DNA from: Nitrosospira multiformis | GTDB lineage: Bacteria > Pseudomonadota > Gammaproteobacteria > Burkholderiales > Nitrosomonadaceae | DNA length: 64,000 nt | Reading direction: 5' to 3' | NCBI GenBank assembly: GCA_017306155.1 | Contig: JAFKJB010000017.1 | Location: forward strand, 32,045-96,044 | Shown: piece after piece, positions 1 to 8,801 of the stretch | How the letters are laid out: every line of letters starts with the position of its first letter | Numbering within the stretch: position 1 is the stretch's first letter | Position numbers and translations under genes: made by a program | The notes under the pieces: generated by a model | The model's database searches: none | The model's input: the letters and a program-made list of their open reading frames with translations, nothing else | What the model was told of the DNA's origin: nothing

Positions 1-205
1 ATCTGGAGCCGCTGAGCATGAAATTCAGTGACGTCTGGCAGATTTCCGCGCAATTCATCATGAGCCGGAGGTGGTCGGCCTCGACATGTTTGCCGCCTGA
101 TTCCAGGCAATGGTTCATGGCCATTTGCAGGCAGGTACGATGACAATGGTTGCACGCATCGATACAGGCTTGCAGATTCTGGTTGGTTTCGGTGTATAAA
201 AACAT
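1..205 (-). CDS. Four-helix-bundle copper-binding protein (Csp/DUF326-like), partial
   Basis: The reverse strand starts at an ATG at 205 preceded by an AAAAGGAG ribosome binding site, and it runs off the left edge of the window. The visible 68 residues are rich in regularly spaced Cys, His and Met (ACIDACNHCHRTC, then NCAEICQTS). This is the pattern of the copper storage protein family, in which Cys residues line the core of a four-helix bundle and bind many Cu(I) ions. No signal peptide is visible, so a cytosolic copper store is likely. The next gene, divergent, is a CDF metal exporter, which fits a metal-homeostasis context. The C-terminus is missing only because the window ends. Confidence 0.8.
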   Translation of the reverse strand, partial: MFLYTETNQNLQACIDACNHCHRTCLQMAMNHCLESGGKHVEADHLRLMMNCAEICQTSLNFMLSGSR

Positions 206-430
206 GGCCGTCTCCTTTTCCGTTTTTGGGAAATTTTTCGGGGGTCGATGAAGCTCGTCAAACCCGCTAGCGCATAATGTGCGCCAGCCACCGCTTCACA
301 TTCTGTACGCTAGCAGACATAAAATCCTGGACCGGAAAGGAAATGGGCGATGACGGAGCAGAATAGGGAATAGGAATGGATTGTTGCTATCATTGTTCGG
401 ATTACGCGTCTTTCATCCAAATTGAGACAG

Positions 431-1396
431 ATGGGAAATCATCACAGTTGCGGACACGGTTTTTCCAGCAGGTCATCTCATACCGGGCATTCCGCACCTC
501 ACAACCATTCTCCCGCACGCAACCATGGACGTGCGTTCGTTATTGCCATCGCTTTGAACGCCGGCTTTGTCGTAGTCGAGTTCGGTTACGGCTTTGCCGC
601 CAACTCGACAGCGCTCATGGCGGATGCAGGGCACAACTTATCGGATGTGCTCGGGCTTGCGTTAGCCTGGGGCGCGGAAATTTTGAGCCGCAAGGCCCCC
701 AGCGAACGCTATACCTATGGCTTGCGCAGCACTTCGATACTTGCCGCACTGGCAAATGCTGTTTTGCTCCTGGTGGCATGCGGTGCAATCGCCTGGGAAG
801 CTTTTCAGCGGTTTTTGCAACCTCCGATAGTGGCCGGCCTCACCGTTGCAGTCGTCGCAACCGCCGGTCTTCTGATCAACGGCCTGTCTGCCTGGCTGTT
901 TTTAAAGGGGAGCAAGGAGGATCTGAATATTCGCGGCGCCTTCCTGCACATGGCGGCGGATGCCGCGGTTTCGGCCGGCGTTCTGGTATCCGGAGTGGCG
1001 ATCCTTTTCACGCAATGGTACTGGCTCGACCCGGCGATCAGCCTGATGGTCGTTGCCGTCATTATTTTCAATACATGGGGACTCCTGCGCGACTCGGTTC
1101 AGCTTGCGTTAAGCGCCGTGCCCCCGCATATCGACATTGCCGCGATCGAAGCTTTTCTGCGTGACCAGCCGGGTGTAACAGACGTCCATGACCTGCATGT
1201 ATGGGGCTTGAGCACGACCGAGAGCGCGCTCACTGTCCACCTGGTCATGCCGGATGGATATCCGGGCGATCCTTTCATGGACAGCATCAGGACGACCCTG
1301 GAGGCGCGCTATGCCATTCATCACAGCACCCTGGAAATCGAACAGGGAACCATCAGTCATTATTGTCCGGTGGGAATCAGTAGGGCCAATCATTGA
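431..1396 (+). CDS. Cation diffusion facilitator (CDF) exporter, zinc type
   Basis: Proton-coupled inner-membrane exporter of Zn(II) or similar divalent ions (CzcD/ZitB/DmeF-like). The N-terminal 30 residues are His-rich. The membrane region holds the two paired metal-site motifs of zinc-type CDFs, HNLSD in TM2 and HMAAD in TM5. About six hydrophobic segments precede a cytoplasmic ferredoxin-like C-terminal domain containing the HDLHVW motif. The reading frame is open from a TTG at 422, but the ATG at 431 is the more usual start. The length of about 321 residues is normal for the family. It diverges from the copper-storage-like gene across a gap of about 225 bp, where promoters for both would lie. 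Confidence 0.9.
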   Translation: MGNHHSCGHGFSSRSSHTGHSAPHNHSPARNHGRAFVIAIALNAGFVVVEFGYGFAANSTALMADAGHNLSDVLGLALAWGAEILSRKAPSERYTYGLRSTSILAALANAVLLLVACGAIAWEAFQRFLQPPIVAGLTVAVVATAGLLINGLSAWLFLKGSKEDLNIRGAFLHMAADAAVSAGVLVSGVAILFTQWYWLDPAISLMVVAVIIFNTWGLLRDSVQLALSAVPPHIDIAAIEAFLRDQPGVTDVHDLHVWGLSTTESALTVHLVMPDGYPGDPFMDSIRTTLEARYAIHHSTLEIEQGTISHYCPVGISRANH

Positions 1397-1477
1397 GCTA
1401 CATTGATCTTGTTGCCATAAAAGCCCCTGCCAGGTCTGTTATCATTCCCTGCTTACAAAAACAAATAACGACGACCA

Positions 1478-3082
1478 GTGCCACAGCTTAATTTCGATAC
1501 CCTGATAATTGGCAGCGGCCTGGCCGGACTCACCCTTGCGCTCAATCTGGCGCAAAACAGGAAAGTAGGTCTCATCACCAAGCGTGCCTTGCTCGATGGG
1601 GCAAGCGGATGGGCGCAGGGAGGAATCGCCGCAACGTTATCGGAAGAGGACTCGCTCGAAGCTCACCTCCACGATACGCTCGTCGCAGGCGCAGGGCTCT
1701 GCAACGAAGAGGTGACGCGGTATGTAGTGGAAAACGGTCCCCAGGCGATCCAATGGCTGATCGAGCAGGGAGTGCCTTTCACGCGCGATGGCGGCAACGG
1801 AACGGGCTATCATCTGACCCGTGAAGGCGGGCATAGCGTGCGCCGCATCATTCATGCGGCGGATGCGACCGGGAGGGCGGTGCAATTGACCCTGATCGAA
1901 AGAGCGCATGCCCACCCGAATATCACCGTGCTGGAGTACCATGTCGCGATCGACCTGATCACCAGTGCCAAACTGGCTGGCCGTGGTGAGCGCCCCGGCA
2001 GGAACGGTAATCGCTGTCTTGGCGCTTACGTGCTGGACAGCAGGGAAGGGCGGGTGCGCACCATAGCGGCGAGCAACACCGTGCTGGCAACAGGTGGAGC
2101 CGGTAAAGTCTATCTCTACACCACCAATCCGGATACTTCGACCGGCGATGGCATCGCCATGGGCTGGCGGGCAGGCTGCCGCATAGCGAATATGGAGTTC
2201 ATCCAGTTTCATCCCACTTGCCTTTATCATCCTCACGCCAAATCGTTCCTTATCAGCGAAGCGGTGCGAGGCGAGGGAGGTCTGCTGAAACTGCCCGATG
2301 GCAGGCGTTTCATGCCTGCGCACGATGTGCGCGCGGAGCTTGCTCCACGTGACATCGTAGCGCGCGCCATCGACTTCGAAATGAAGAAGCGCGGGCTCGA
2401 CTGTGTGTACCTGGATATTTCGCACAAGCCGGCAAACTTCCTGAAGGAGTATTTTCCGACCATTTACCAGCGTTGCCTGGAATTCGGCATCGATATCACC
2501 AGAACGCCGATTCCCGTCGTGCCTGCGGCTCACTATACATGTGGCGGTGTCGTCACCGACTGGAACGGGAAGACCGACCTGGATAATCTTTATGCGATTG
2601 GCGAAACCGCGCACACCGGTCTGCACGGAGCCAATCGCCTGGCAAGTAATTCGCTGCTCGAATGCCTGGTATTCGGACAGGCCGCGGCGCGGGATATCAT
2701 GCAGCAGATGCCCGAACCCATCCCTGCATTGCCGCCATGGGATGAAAGCCGCGTGACCAATGCCGATGAGGAAATTGTCATATCCCATAACTGGGATGAG
2801 TTGCGGCGCTTCATGTGGAGTTACGTTGGCATCGTCCGCACCACTAAACGCTTACAGCGCGCGCAGCACCGCATCCATCTTTTGCATGAAGAGATCAGCG
2901 AATATTACGCGAATTTCCATGTCACCAATGATCTGCTGGAATTGCGCAACCTGGTGGATACTGCGGATCTGATCGTGCAAAGCGCCATGTTGCGCCATGA
3001 AAGCCGGGGCCTGCACTACAGCAAGGATTATCCGGAGTTGCTGCCGGAAGCGAGGGATACGGTGTTGAAGCGGGGTGCTTGA
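1478..3082 (+). CDS. nadB: L-aspartate oxidase
   Basis: First step of de novo NAD synthesis: FAD-dependent oxidation of L-aspartate to iminoaspartate, which NadA condenses to quinolinate. The 534 residues match the family length. An N-terminal Rossmann dinucleotide site ([13 protein letters not shown]) is present, followed by typical NadB segments: [36 protein letters not shown] and [12 protein letters not shown], with a helical C-terminal domain. The start is GTG at 1478; no strong ribosome binding site is visible. nadA and nadC are not adjacent, so the gene stands alone here. Assignment rests on strong family-wide motifs. Confidence 0.96.
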   Translation: MPQLNFDTLIIGSGLAGLTLALNLAQNRKVGLITKRALLDGASGWAQGGIAATLSEEDSLEAHLHDTLVAGAGLCNEEVTRYVVENGPQAIQWLIEQGVPFTRDGGNGTGYHLTREGGHSVRRIIHAADATGRAVQLTLIERAHAHPNITVLEYHVAIDLITSAKLAGRGERPGRNGNRCLGAYVLDSREGRVRTIAASNTVLATGGAGKVYLYTTNPDTSTGDGIAMGWRAGCRIANMEFIQFHPTCLYHPHAKSFLISEAVRGEGGLLKLPDGRRFMPAHDVRAELAPRDIVARAIDFEMKKRGLDCVYLDISHKPANFLKEYFPTIYQRCLEFGIDITRTPIPVVPAAHYTCGGVVTDWNGKTDLDNLYAIGETAHTGLHGANRLASNSLLECLVFGQAAARDIMQQMPEPIPALPPWDESRVTNADEEIVISHNWDELRRFMWSYVGIVRTTKRLQRAQHRIHLLHEEISEYYANFHVTNDLLELRNLVDTADLIVQSAMLRHESRGLHYSKDYPELLPEARDTVLKRGA

Positions 3083-3170
3083 AATAGATAAATCGAAATA
3101 CTTATCCAAACCGGTAGCCCAGATTTGCCTTGCAAACCTCACTTCAATAATCCAACGCCGGTACTGAAGT

Positions 3171-3470
3171 ATGAATTTGGCAGAAAAACTCCGGCTGCAT
3201 TACTACTTAGACGGTGGTTCACATTCAATGGATGCACTTGTTCGGAACAAGTGCGAAGCCGAAATTTTAGCGCTGATTCAAGAAGCTTCCAACGAGTTTG
3301 GATTTCAACTGACTATTGAGTCAGAAGCTTTTCAAGAAGGGGGACTGAAAGAAATATGACAGTTCATCGGAGAAAATAAAGATCAGTTAACTGTCTTACT
3401 CAGCAACTTCTTTTCATCGAACCCGGACAGGGGATTCCACCGATTGTTTTCGAAGACGCCCTGGCGATGA
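3171..3470 (+). pseudogene. Small conserved-looking gene broken by an in-frame TGA
   Basis: An ATG at 3171 opens a 62-residue frame that stops at TGA 3357-3359, directly after GGLKEI. The same frame continues with plausible protein (QFIGENKDQLTVLLSNFF) to a second stop at 3468-3470. The TGA therefore sits where a TGG (Trp) codon would keep the frame open, as expected for a one-base nonsense mutation. The first part looks like a soluble alpha/beta domain with an acidic Glu-rich end. I do not recognise a function. It could be a recently decayed gene, a sequencing error, or a genuine 62-residue protein. Confidence 0.5.
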
Positions 3471-3745
3471 GCAATCAGGTAACAGGAATATTCTCCAGGG
3501 CATGATCAAATATCGCATCATAGCTCATCGCTTCAAGCGGGGTCGATCCAGATTTTCCGCCAGACCTGTCTCACCGATATCCAATGTGGAGAACAATGTT
3601 ATTGTATATCTTGCCTCGATTTCGGAAAGTGTTCAGACAGCAGGCGGAATATCTCTTTCCCTGGTGGTCACACAGTCCAGCAAAAATCGAATCCGGTCAC
3701 ACCGGATTTGGCACGATTCGCTATAGATTGCCTACAGTGGTTTAA
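3471..3745. other. Intergenic stretch without a convincing gene
   Basis: Between the broken gene and the ABC exporter. A 74-codon open frame at 3502-3726 exists but has low-complexity basic content, no ribosome binding site and no recognisable domain, so it is not annotated. The promoter of the ABC exporter probably lies here, though no clear -35/-10 pair was identified. Confidence 0.4.
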
Positions 3746-5575
3746 ATGCTCAGCTATTTCGAGAAACTGATTCACCCCTATCCCGATCCCGCCGACAGGA
3801 TTCCTCCAAAAGGTTTTTTTACCTTTATCTGGGAAGCAACCGAGGGCGTAAGACGATACCTGGTGGCGATGACGCTGCTTACCGCATCAATCGGTGCGTT
3901 CGAAGCCTTGTTGTTCGCGATGCTGGGAAAAGTCGTCGACTGGCTCAACCAGATACCACCCTCTCTTCTATGGGAGCAGGAGCGGAATACGCTTCTTCTG
4001 TTCGCCGGGTTGCTGGTTGCAAGCCCCCTGTTGGTCTGGATACAGAATCTCGTCAAGCATCAGGTGCTGGGCGGGAATTTTCCAATGCGCCTGCGCTGGA
4101 ATTTTCATCGGCTGATGCTGAACCAGAGCATGCACTTCTATCAGGACGAATTTGCGGGGCGGGTGGCGGCCAAGGTGATGCAAACCGCTCTCGCGCTGCG
4201 CGATGTCTGCTTTATTCTCGGCGATATTCTCGTCTATGTAACGATTTATTTTTTTACCCTGGTTGCCGTGGTGGGCACATTCAATCTCTGGATATTGATA
4301 CCTTTCGCAGGGTGGTTCGCTCTCTATATCTGCGCGCTGTGCTATTTCGTGCCCAAGCTCAGCCAGGTATCCCAATCCCAGGCGGATGCGCGCGCCTTGA
4401 TGACGGGACGCATCAGTGATGCCTATACCAATATCGCCACCGTAAAACTCTTCTCTCACGCGGGCAGGGAGGCCGGTTATGCCAAACTGGCGATGCAGGA
4501 GTTTCTGGGGACGGTACATAACCAGATGAGGCTGATCACCTGGTTTGAAACCGTGAACCAGGTGATGGGGGCAAGCCTCATCATCTGTGTGGTAGCAGTT
4601 GCTTTGCTGCTATGGGTGGATGGGCAGATCGGCGTGGGCGCGGTGGCAGCCGTTGGCGCCATGTCGTTGCGGCTTAACGGGATGTCGCATTGGGTCATGT
4701 GGGAAATGACTTCATTGTTCGAACAGGTAGGCACTGTACGGGATGGAATCACCACCTTGTCACGTCCCCATCTGGTGACCGACCATCCCGATGCAAAACG
4801 TCTTCAGATCAGAAATGCCGAGATACGGTTTGAGGACGTGGTTTTCTGTTACGGGGGCGACGTCCCCGTAATAGATCATCTTTCGCTGCATATCAGGCCG
4901 GGTGAAAAGATCGGTCTGGTCGGGCGCTCGGGCGCGGGTAAATCCACTCTCGTCAACTTGCTGCTTCGCTTTTATGATGTGGAGGAGGGGCGCCTGCTGA
5001 TCGACGGGCAGGACATCCGGTATGTTACCCAGGACAGTTTGCGTGCCAATATCGGCATGGTCACGCAGGATACGTCCCTCATGCATCGTTCAGTAAGGGA
5101 CAACATCGCGTATGGACGGCCTGACGCAACGGATGCGGAAACGATCGCCGCTGCAAAAAAGGCGGAGGCGCACGATTTCATCATGGGTCTGACAGACCCT
5201 GCGGGACGCCGCGGCTATGATGCACATGTAGGGGAGCGCGGGATAAAGCTTTCGGGCGGTCAGCGCCAGCGGGTCGCCATAGCGAGGGTAATGCTGAAAA
5301 ACGCACCGATTCTTCTGCTCGATGAAGCGACCAGTGCACTGGACTCTGAGGTGGAGTCAGTCATCCAGTCCAGCCTCTATCGCCTGATGGAGGGCAAGAC
5401 GGTGATCGCCATAGCCCATCGCCTGTCGACCATCGCGGCCATGGACCGGTTGATCGTGATCGACAAGGGCCGGATCGTAGAGGAAGGAACACATCAAAGC
5501 CTGATCGCAATGAACGGCCTCTATGCCGGACTCTGGGAGCACCAGAGTGGGGGGTTTCTGGGGGAAGATGTATAG
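3746..5575 (+). CDS. ABC exporter, fused permease and ATPase
   Basis: A half-transporter of 609 residues (MsbA/lipid or multidrug exporter type) that would act as a homodimer in the inner membrane. Residues about 35-330 form six membrane helices. The ATPase half carries Walker A GRSGAGKST near residue 393, the signature LSGGQRQR near 502, Walker B ILLLDEATSALD near 525-536 and the H-loop IAIAHRLST. The substrate cannot be read from sequence. The long N-terminal stretch before TM1 and the lack of a peptidase domain argue against a bacteriocin exporter. It stands alone, with the convergent cysB about 70 bp downstream. Confidence 0.93.
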   Translation: MLSYFEKLIHPYPDPADRIPPKGFFTFIWEATEGVRRYLVAMTLLTASIGAFEALLFAMLGKVVDWLNQIPPSLLWEQERNTLLLFAGLLVASPLLVWIQNLVKHQVLGGNFPMRLRWNFHRLMLNQSMHFYQDEFAGRVAAKVMQTALALRDVCFILGDILVYVTIYFFTLVAVVGTFNLWILIPFAGWFALYICALCYFVPKLSQVSQSQADARALMTGRISDAYTNIATVKLFSHAGREAGYAKLAMQEFLGTVHNQMRLITWFETVNQVMGASLIICVVAVALLLWVDGQIGVGAVAAVGAMSLRLNGMSHWVMWEMTSLFEQVGTVRDGITTLSRPHLVTDHPDAKRLQIRNAEIRFEDVVFCYGGDVPVIDHLSLHIRPGEKIGLVGRSGAGKSTLVNLLLRFYDVEEGRLLIDGQDIRYVTQDSLRANIGMVTQDTSLMHRSVRDNIAYGRPDATDAETIAAAKKAEAHDFIMGLTDPAGRRGYDAHVGERGIKLSGGQRQRVAIARVMLKNAPILLLDEATSALDSEVESVIQSSLYRLMEGKTVIAIAHRLSTIAAMDRLIVIDKGRIVEEGTHQSLIAMNGLYAGLWEHQSGGFLGEDV

Positions 5576-5646
5576 GAGCATTCCATTTGAGGAAGCCGAC
5601 ATCTCTCTCCTGCAGATTCAAATGGCTTTCCAGATCATTCCAGCAG

Positions 5647-6591
5647 TCAGTTACCGAGTTCCCCTCCCGCTCGCGGCCTCACACCCGCCCGGATAACGGC
5701 TTCCGTCAGGGAAGGAAGGCAAAGTTCGATGAATCGGTAGGCGTATCCCCGCAGGTAATGGCCGCGGCGGATCGAGATGTTTGTAGTGTTTTGCTCGAAC
5801 AAGTGTGAACTGTCCAGCAGGGTCAGTCGGGTGTCCCGCGCGGAATTGAAGGCCATTGACGCAACAAGGCCCACCCCCAGCCCCAGTTCCACGTACGTTT
5901 TAATGACGTCTGCATCGAGTGCGGACATGGCGATATCCAGGACCAATCCTGCCCTGGCAAACGCCTGATCGATTCCTGCCCGGGCGGTAAAGCCTTCGTG
6001 ATAAGTGATGATGGGGAACTCTGCGATGGCTTCAAGCGTGAGCGGCTGCATTGCTTCCAGCGGGTGTCCGTGGGGCACAATGACAGCGTGGTGCCAGGAG
6101 TAATAAGGAAAGGAGGCCAGTTCTGCAACACTCTCCAATGCTTCGGTGGCAATGCCGATATCGGCCATTCCATCCAGCAGCATCGATACGATTTCGCCGG
6201 GGCTGGCCTGGTGCAGGACGAGATGCACCTGGGGAAAGGTTTTCTTGAATTGCGTGACCACCGCGGGGAGTGCGTACTGTGCCTGCGTGTGCGTAGTGGC
6301 GATGACCAGCCGTCCTTTGTCCCGCTTGCTGAACTGCTCAGCCAGGCGCTTGACATTCTTTGCATCCAGAAGGATGCGCTCGACAATCTCTATCAGTTCC
6401 TTGCCCGGATTGGTCAAGCCGAGCAGCCGTTTGCCTTTGCGCACGAACAATTCGACGCCCAGTTCATCTTCCAGATCCTTGATGTGCTTGCTGACACCGG
6501 ACTGGGAGGTAAACAAGGCGTTGGCCGCTTCGGTCAGATTATAGTTCTGGCGAACTGTCTCATGGATGATGCGCAATTGTTGAAAGTTCAT
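5647..6591 (-). CDS. cysB: LysR-family regulator CysB
   Basis: Transcriptional activator of sulfate assimilation and cysteine synthesis, responding to N-acetylserine in enterobacteria. The N-terminal winged helix-turn-helix (MNFQQLRIIHETVRQNYNLT, then ALFTSQSGVSKHIKDLEDE) and the co-inducer segment TTHTQAQYALP are hallmarks of CysB/Cbl rather than generic LysR proteins. The 314 residues compare with about 324 in E. coli. No sulfate-assimilation gene is adjacent, so it probably acts in trans. It converges with the ABC exporter. The region upstream (6592-6986) is long enough for an autoregulated promoter. Confidence 0.92.
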   Translation of the reverse strand: MNFQQLRIIHETVRQNYNLTEAANALFTSQSGVSKHIKDLEDELGVELFVRKGKRLLGLTNPGKELIEIVERILLDAKNVKRLAEQFSKRDKGRLVIATTHTQAQYALPAVVTQFKKTFPQVHLVLHQASPGEIVSMLLDGMADIGIATEALESVAELASFPYYSWHHAVIVPHGHPLEAMQPLTLEAIAEFPIITYHEGFTARAGIDQAFARAGLVLDIAMSALDADVIKTYVELGLGVGLVASMAFNSARDTRLTLLDSSHLFEQNTTNISIRRGHYLRGYAYRFIELCLPSLTEAVIRAGVRPRAGGELGN

Positions 6592-6986
6592 ATTTATAAG
6601 CCTGTAGCCTGTTATTGTCGTGACCCGTTCGAGCGGTGATGGATGCGGAACTTGATTGAGAAATCATTATGGCTTTTCCCAGGGGAGCGATAAAGAAAGG
6701 TGTTAAGCCGGTGGTCAGCGCCTTGAAAATCACAACAACAACGGAGAATAACCACACCTGAAAGTTATCAGTTCTATTTTCTCCAGTGAACCAACATTGA
6801 TTCATTTGTATATGTTTTTATGCATAACCAACCGGTGGGAGAGGGCGCGCCTGGCACCCACGGGCAGGAAGAACAGGAGACCATGAACCTACGGCGGCTG
6901 GCAGAAAGCCGAGAGAACGCATTTTGCCAGAAGTGCAATCCTTGAACATTCACAGTAATTGATGCGGATTATTGCAGAAGCAGCGG
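6592..6986. other. Intergenic region upstream of cysB
   Basis: About 395 bp between the start of cysB and the end of ygfX, both on the minus strand. An 81-codon open frame on the minus strand at 6560-6805 overlaps cysB and has no recognisable domain. No RNA gene or hairpin was identified with confidence. This is where the cysB promoter should lie. Confidence 0.4.
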
Positions 6987-7502
6987 CTATTCAGGCCGCC
7001 TCAATTCACCTCTCTGGTTTCTCCACTTCCACCGCAACAGCACCCGTAACTGCCTGAACTCCTCAGGGTTTATTCCATCGGGAAGGATTACAATGCTGCG
7101 CGAAAAGTATCGGCTCAATTGTCGCGAGGACATGTCCGTTTTATCGATTTTCAGGGGGTTCAAGTCGAGCACGGTCAGATAGGGTGCGACGAAACTGCTG
7201 CCAAGCAAGGCGCAGGTGATCTGCCGGCCATCGCAGGTATTTAGAATGCATACCATTTCATCAGTTACTTCGAGACTGGAAACGGAATCCGGCGAGTGCA
7301 ACAATGCGTAGCGCCTCAGGTAGAAAACAAGGCTGATGACGAGCAAAGCGGATCCCGCCAATTTGGCTGAAGGGGGCATCATCAGGGGCCACAACAATAC
7401 AATAGCCGCAAAGTGCGCGAAGCCGAGCACTGTTCCTAATGTTCGGGATGATTTCAGGTGGACGACGAGGAAAGGCGCAGGAGGTTGCATAATGGGTTGC
7501 AT
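6987..7502 (-). CDS. ygfX: YgfX-like inner-membrane protein
   Basis: A 171-residue protein with two adjacent membrane helices near the N-terminus (about residues 22-60), followed by a soluble part ending in a basic stretch (LLRWKWRNQRGELRRPE). The layout and the R/W-rich C-terminus fit the YgfX family, whose E. coli member sits beside sdhE and has been described as a membrane toxin (CptA) affecting cytoskeletal proteins. Its divergent neighbour here is ygfZ. No sdhE is next to it. The assignment rests on architecture, context and partial similarity, so it is less sure than its neighbours. Confidence 0.7.
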   Translation of the reverse strand: MQPIMQPPAPFLVVHLKSSRTLGTVLGFAHFAAIVLLWPLMMPPSAKLAGSALLVISLVFYLRRYALLHSPDSVSSLEVTDEMVCILNTCDGRQITCALLGSSFVAPYLTVLDLNPLKIDKTDMSSRQLSRYFSRSIVILPDGINPEEFRQLRVLLRWKWRNQRGELRRPE

Positions 7503-7614
7503 GTTTTAAAATATTGATGAACTATCGTCCTAGTACGGGTGGTTTGCCGCCCGGTTGGAGTGTATGCTTTATAATTAACCTTTTTTCGGGCATTTTTTGA
7601 GCACCTGCCTTTAC

Positions 7615-8664
7615 ATGAATCCTGTCTGGCGCTCTTATCTGCAAAGCCGTGGTGCGATTTTCCGGGAAGACTGCATTGTCGGCTACGGCAATGCTGCCGC
7701 CGAACTTGAGAGCACCCAGTCTGCCAACGTGCTGAGTGATCTTTCGCATTTTGGTCTGATTCACTTTTGGGGAGAGGATGCGGGCGCTTTTCTGCAAGGA
7801 CAGTTGAGTTGCGACATAAGGCGTGTCACTGCCTCAGCAGCCTCCTATGGAAGTTATTGCAATCCGAAAGGCAGAATTCTCGCGACTTTTCTTATTTTGC
7901 GCGCGGCTGATGACAGCTATCTCATGCAGTTGCCTGCAATGCTGCTCGCGGGGATCCAGAAGCGCCTGGCCATGTATGTGCTGCGGACCAGGGTCAAATT
8001 GGCGGACAGCAGCGGAACCTGGGTCCGCATGGGGGTTGCGGGCAGCCATGCTGCGGCCCTGCTAGGGGAAATTCTGGGTGAAATTCCTGCCGTGCCTCTG
8101 GGAGTGAGGCATGGCGAAAGAGGAAGCATCATTCGTCTTGCAGAGAATCGTTTTCAACTCCTCATTCTTCCGGAGCAGGCGCCGGCGATATGGGAAGATT
8201 TGAGCAGGAATGCGGTGCCGGTAGGGAAGCCCTGTTGGGATTGGCTGGAAATCCGGGCGGGTATTCCCCACATCCTGCCCGCAACCCAGGAACAATTCGT
8301 GCCGCAGATGGTGAACCTGGATGCTCTCGGCGGGATAAGCTTTCAGAAAGGCTGTTATCCCGGCCAGGAAATCGTTGCCCGTACGCAGTATCTCGGCAAA
8401 GTAAAGCGGCGTATGTATCTTGCAAATGTTCGTGCGGAAACGTGTGAACTGCCAATCGAAGCGGGGGATGAGTTGTTCAGCACCGGTTTGGGAGGGGAAC
8501 AATCCGCGGGTATGGTAGTCAACCCGGCATCGTCCTCCGACGGAGGAACTGATCTGCTGGCTGTCATTCAGGCCAGCAGTGTCGAGGCGGGTGAAATTCA
8601 CTGGAAATCGCTGGAGGGTCCCGCGCTGGGAATTATGCCGCTACCCTATTCCGCAAATCAATAA
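7615..8664 (+). CDS. ygfZ: tRNA-modifying / Fe-S cluster protein YgfZ
   Basis: A folate-binding protein of the aminomethyltransferase fold that helps maintain certain Fe-S enzymes such as MiaB. The diagnostic motif KGCYPGQE is present in the C-terminal half, followed by IVARTQYLGKVKRR, which is highly typical. The frame is open from a TTG at 7597, but the ATG at 7615 gives the N-terminus expected for the family (MNPVWRSYLQ). Neither start has a strong ribosome binding site. The length of about 349 residues is normal. It is transcribed away from ygfX across a gap of about 110 bp. Confidence 0.9.
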   Translation: MNPVWRSYLQSRGAIFREDCIVGYGNAAAELESTQSANVLSDLSHFGLIHFWGEDAGAFLQGQLSCDIRRVTASAASYGSYCNPKGRILATFLILRAADDSYLMQLPAMLLAGIQKRLAMYVLRTRVKLADSSGTWVRMGVAGSHAAALLGEILGEIPAVPLGVRHGERGSIIRLAENRFQLLILPEQAPAIWEDLSRNAVPVGKPCWDWLEIRAGIPHILPATQEQFVPQMVNLDALGGISFQKGCYPGQEIVARTQYLGKVKRRMYLANVRAETCELPIEAGDELFSTGLGGEQSAGMVVNPASSSDGGTDLLAVIQASSVEAGEIHWKSLEGPALGIMPLPYSANQ

Positions 8665-8801
8665 AGAGTATAAAACGGTATGCGCTCGATTTTGTCATTA
8701 TCAAATAGCAGCATGTCTCTCGATGAGTTCTGCCCTGACGGTCAGGCTCCCCATCAGGAAACCAGACAGAAGGAACATTTCCTGTTACCTTACGAAGTAC
8801 T

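Noticed and set aside
1637-2788. 383-codon minus-strand open frame
   Set aside because: It lies antisense within nadB, has no recognisable domain and is a shadow of the GC-rich coding frame.
3502-3726. 74-codon plus-strand frame upstream of the ABC exporter
   Set aside because: No ribosome binding site, no domain, composition unlike neighbouring genes.
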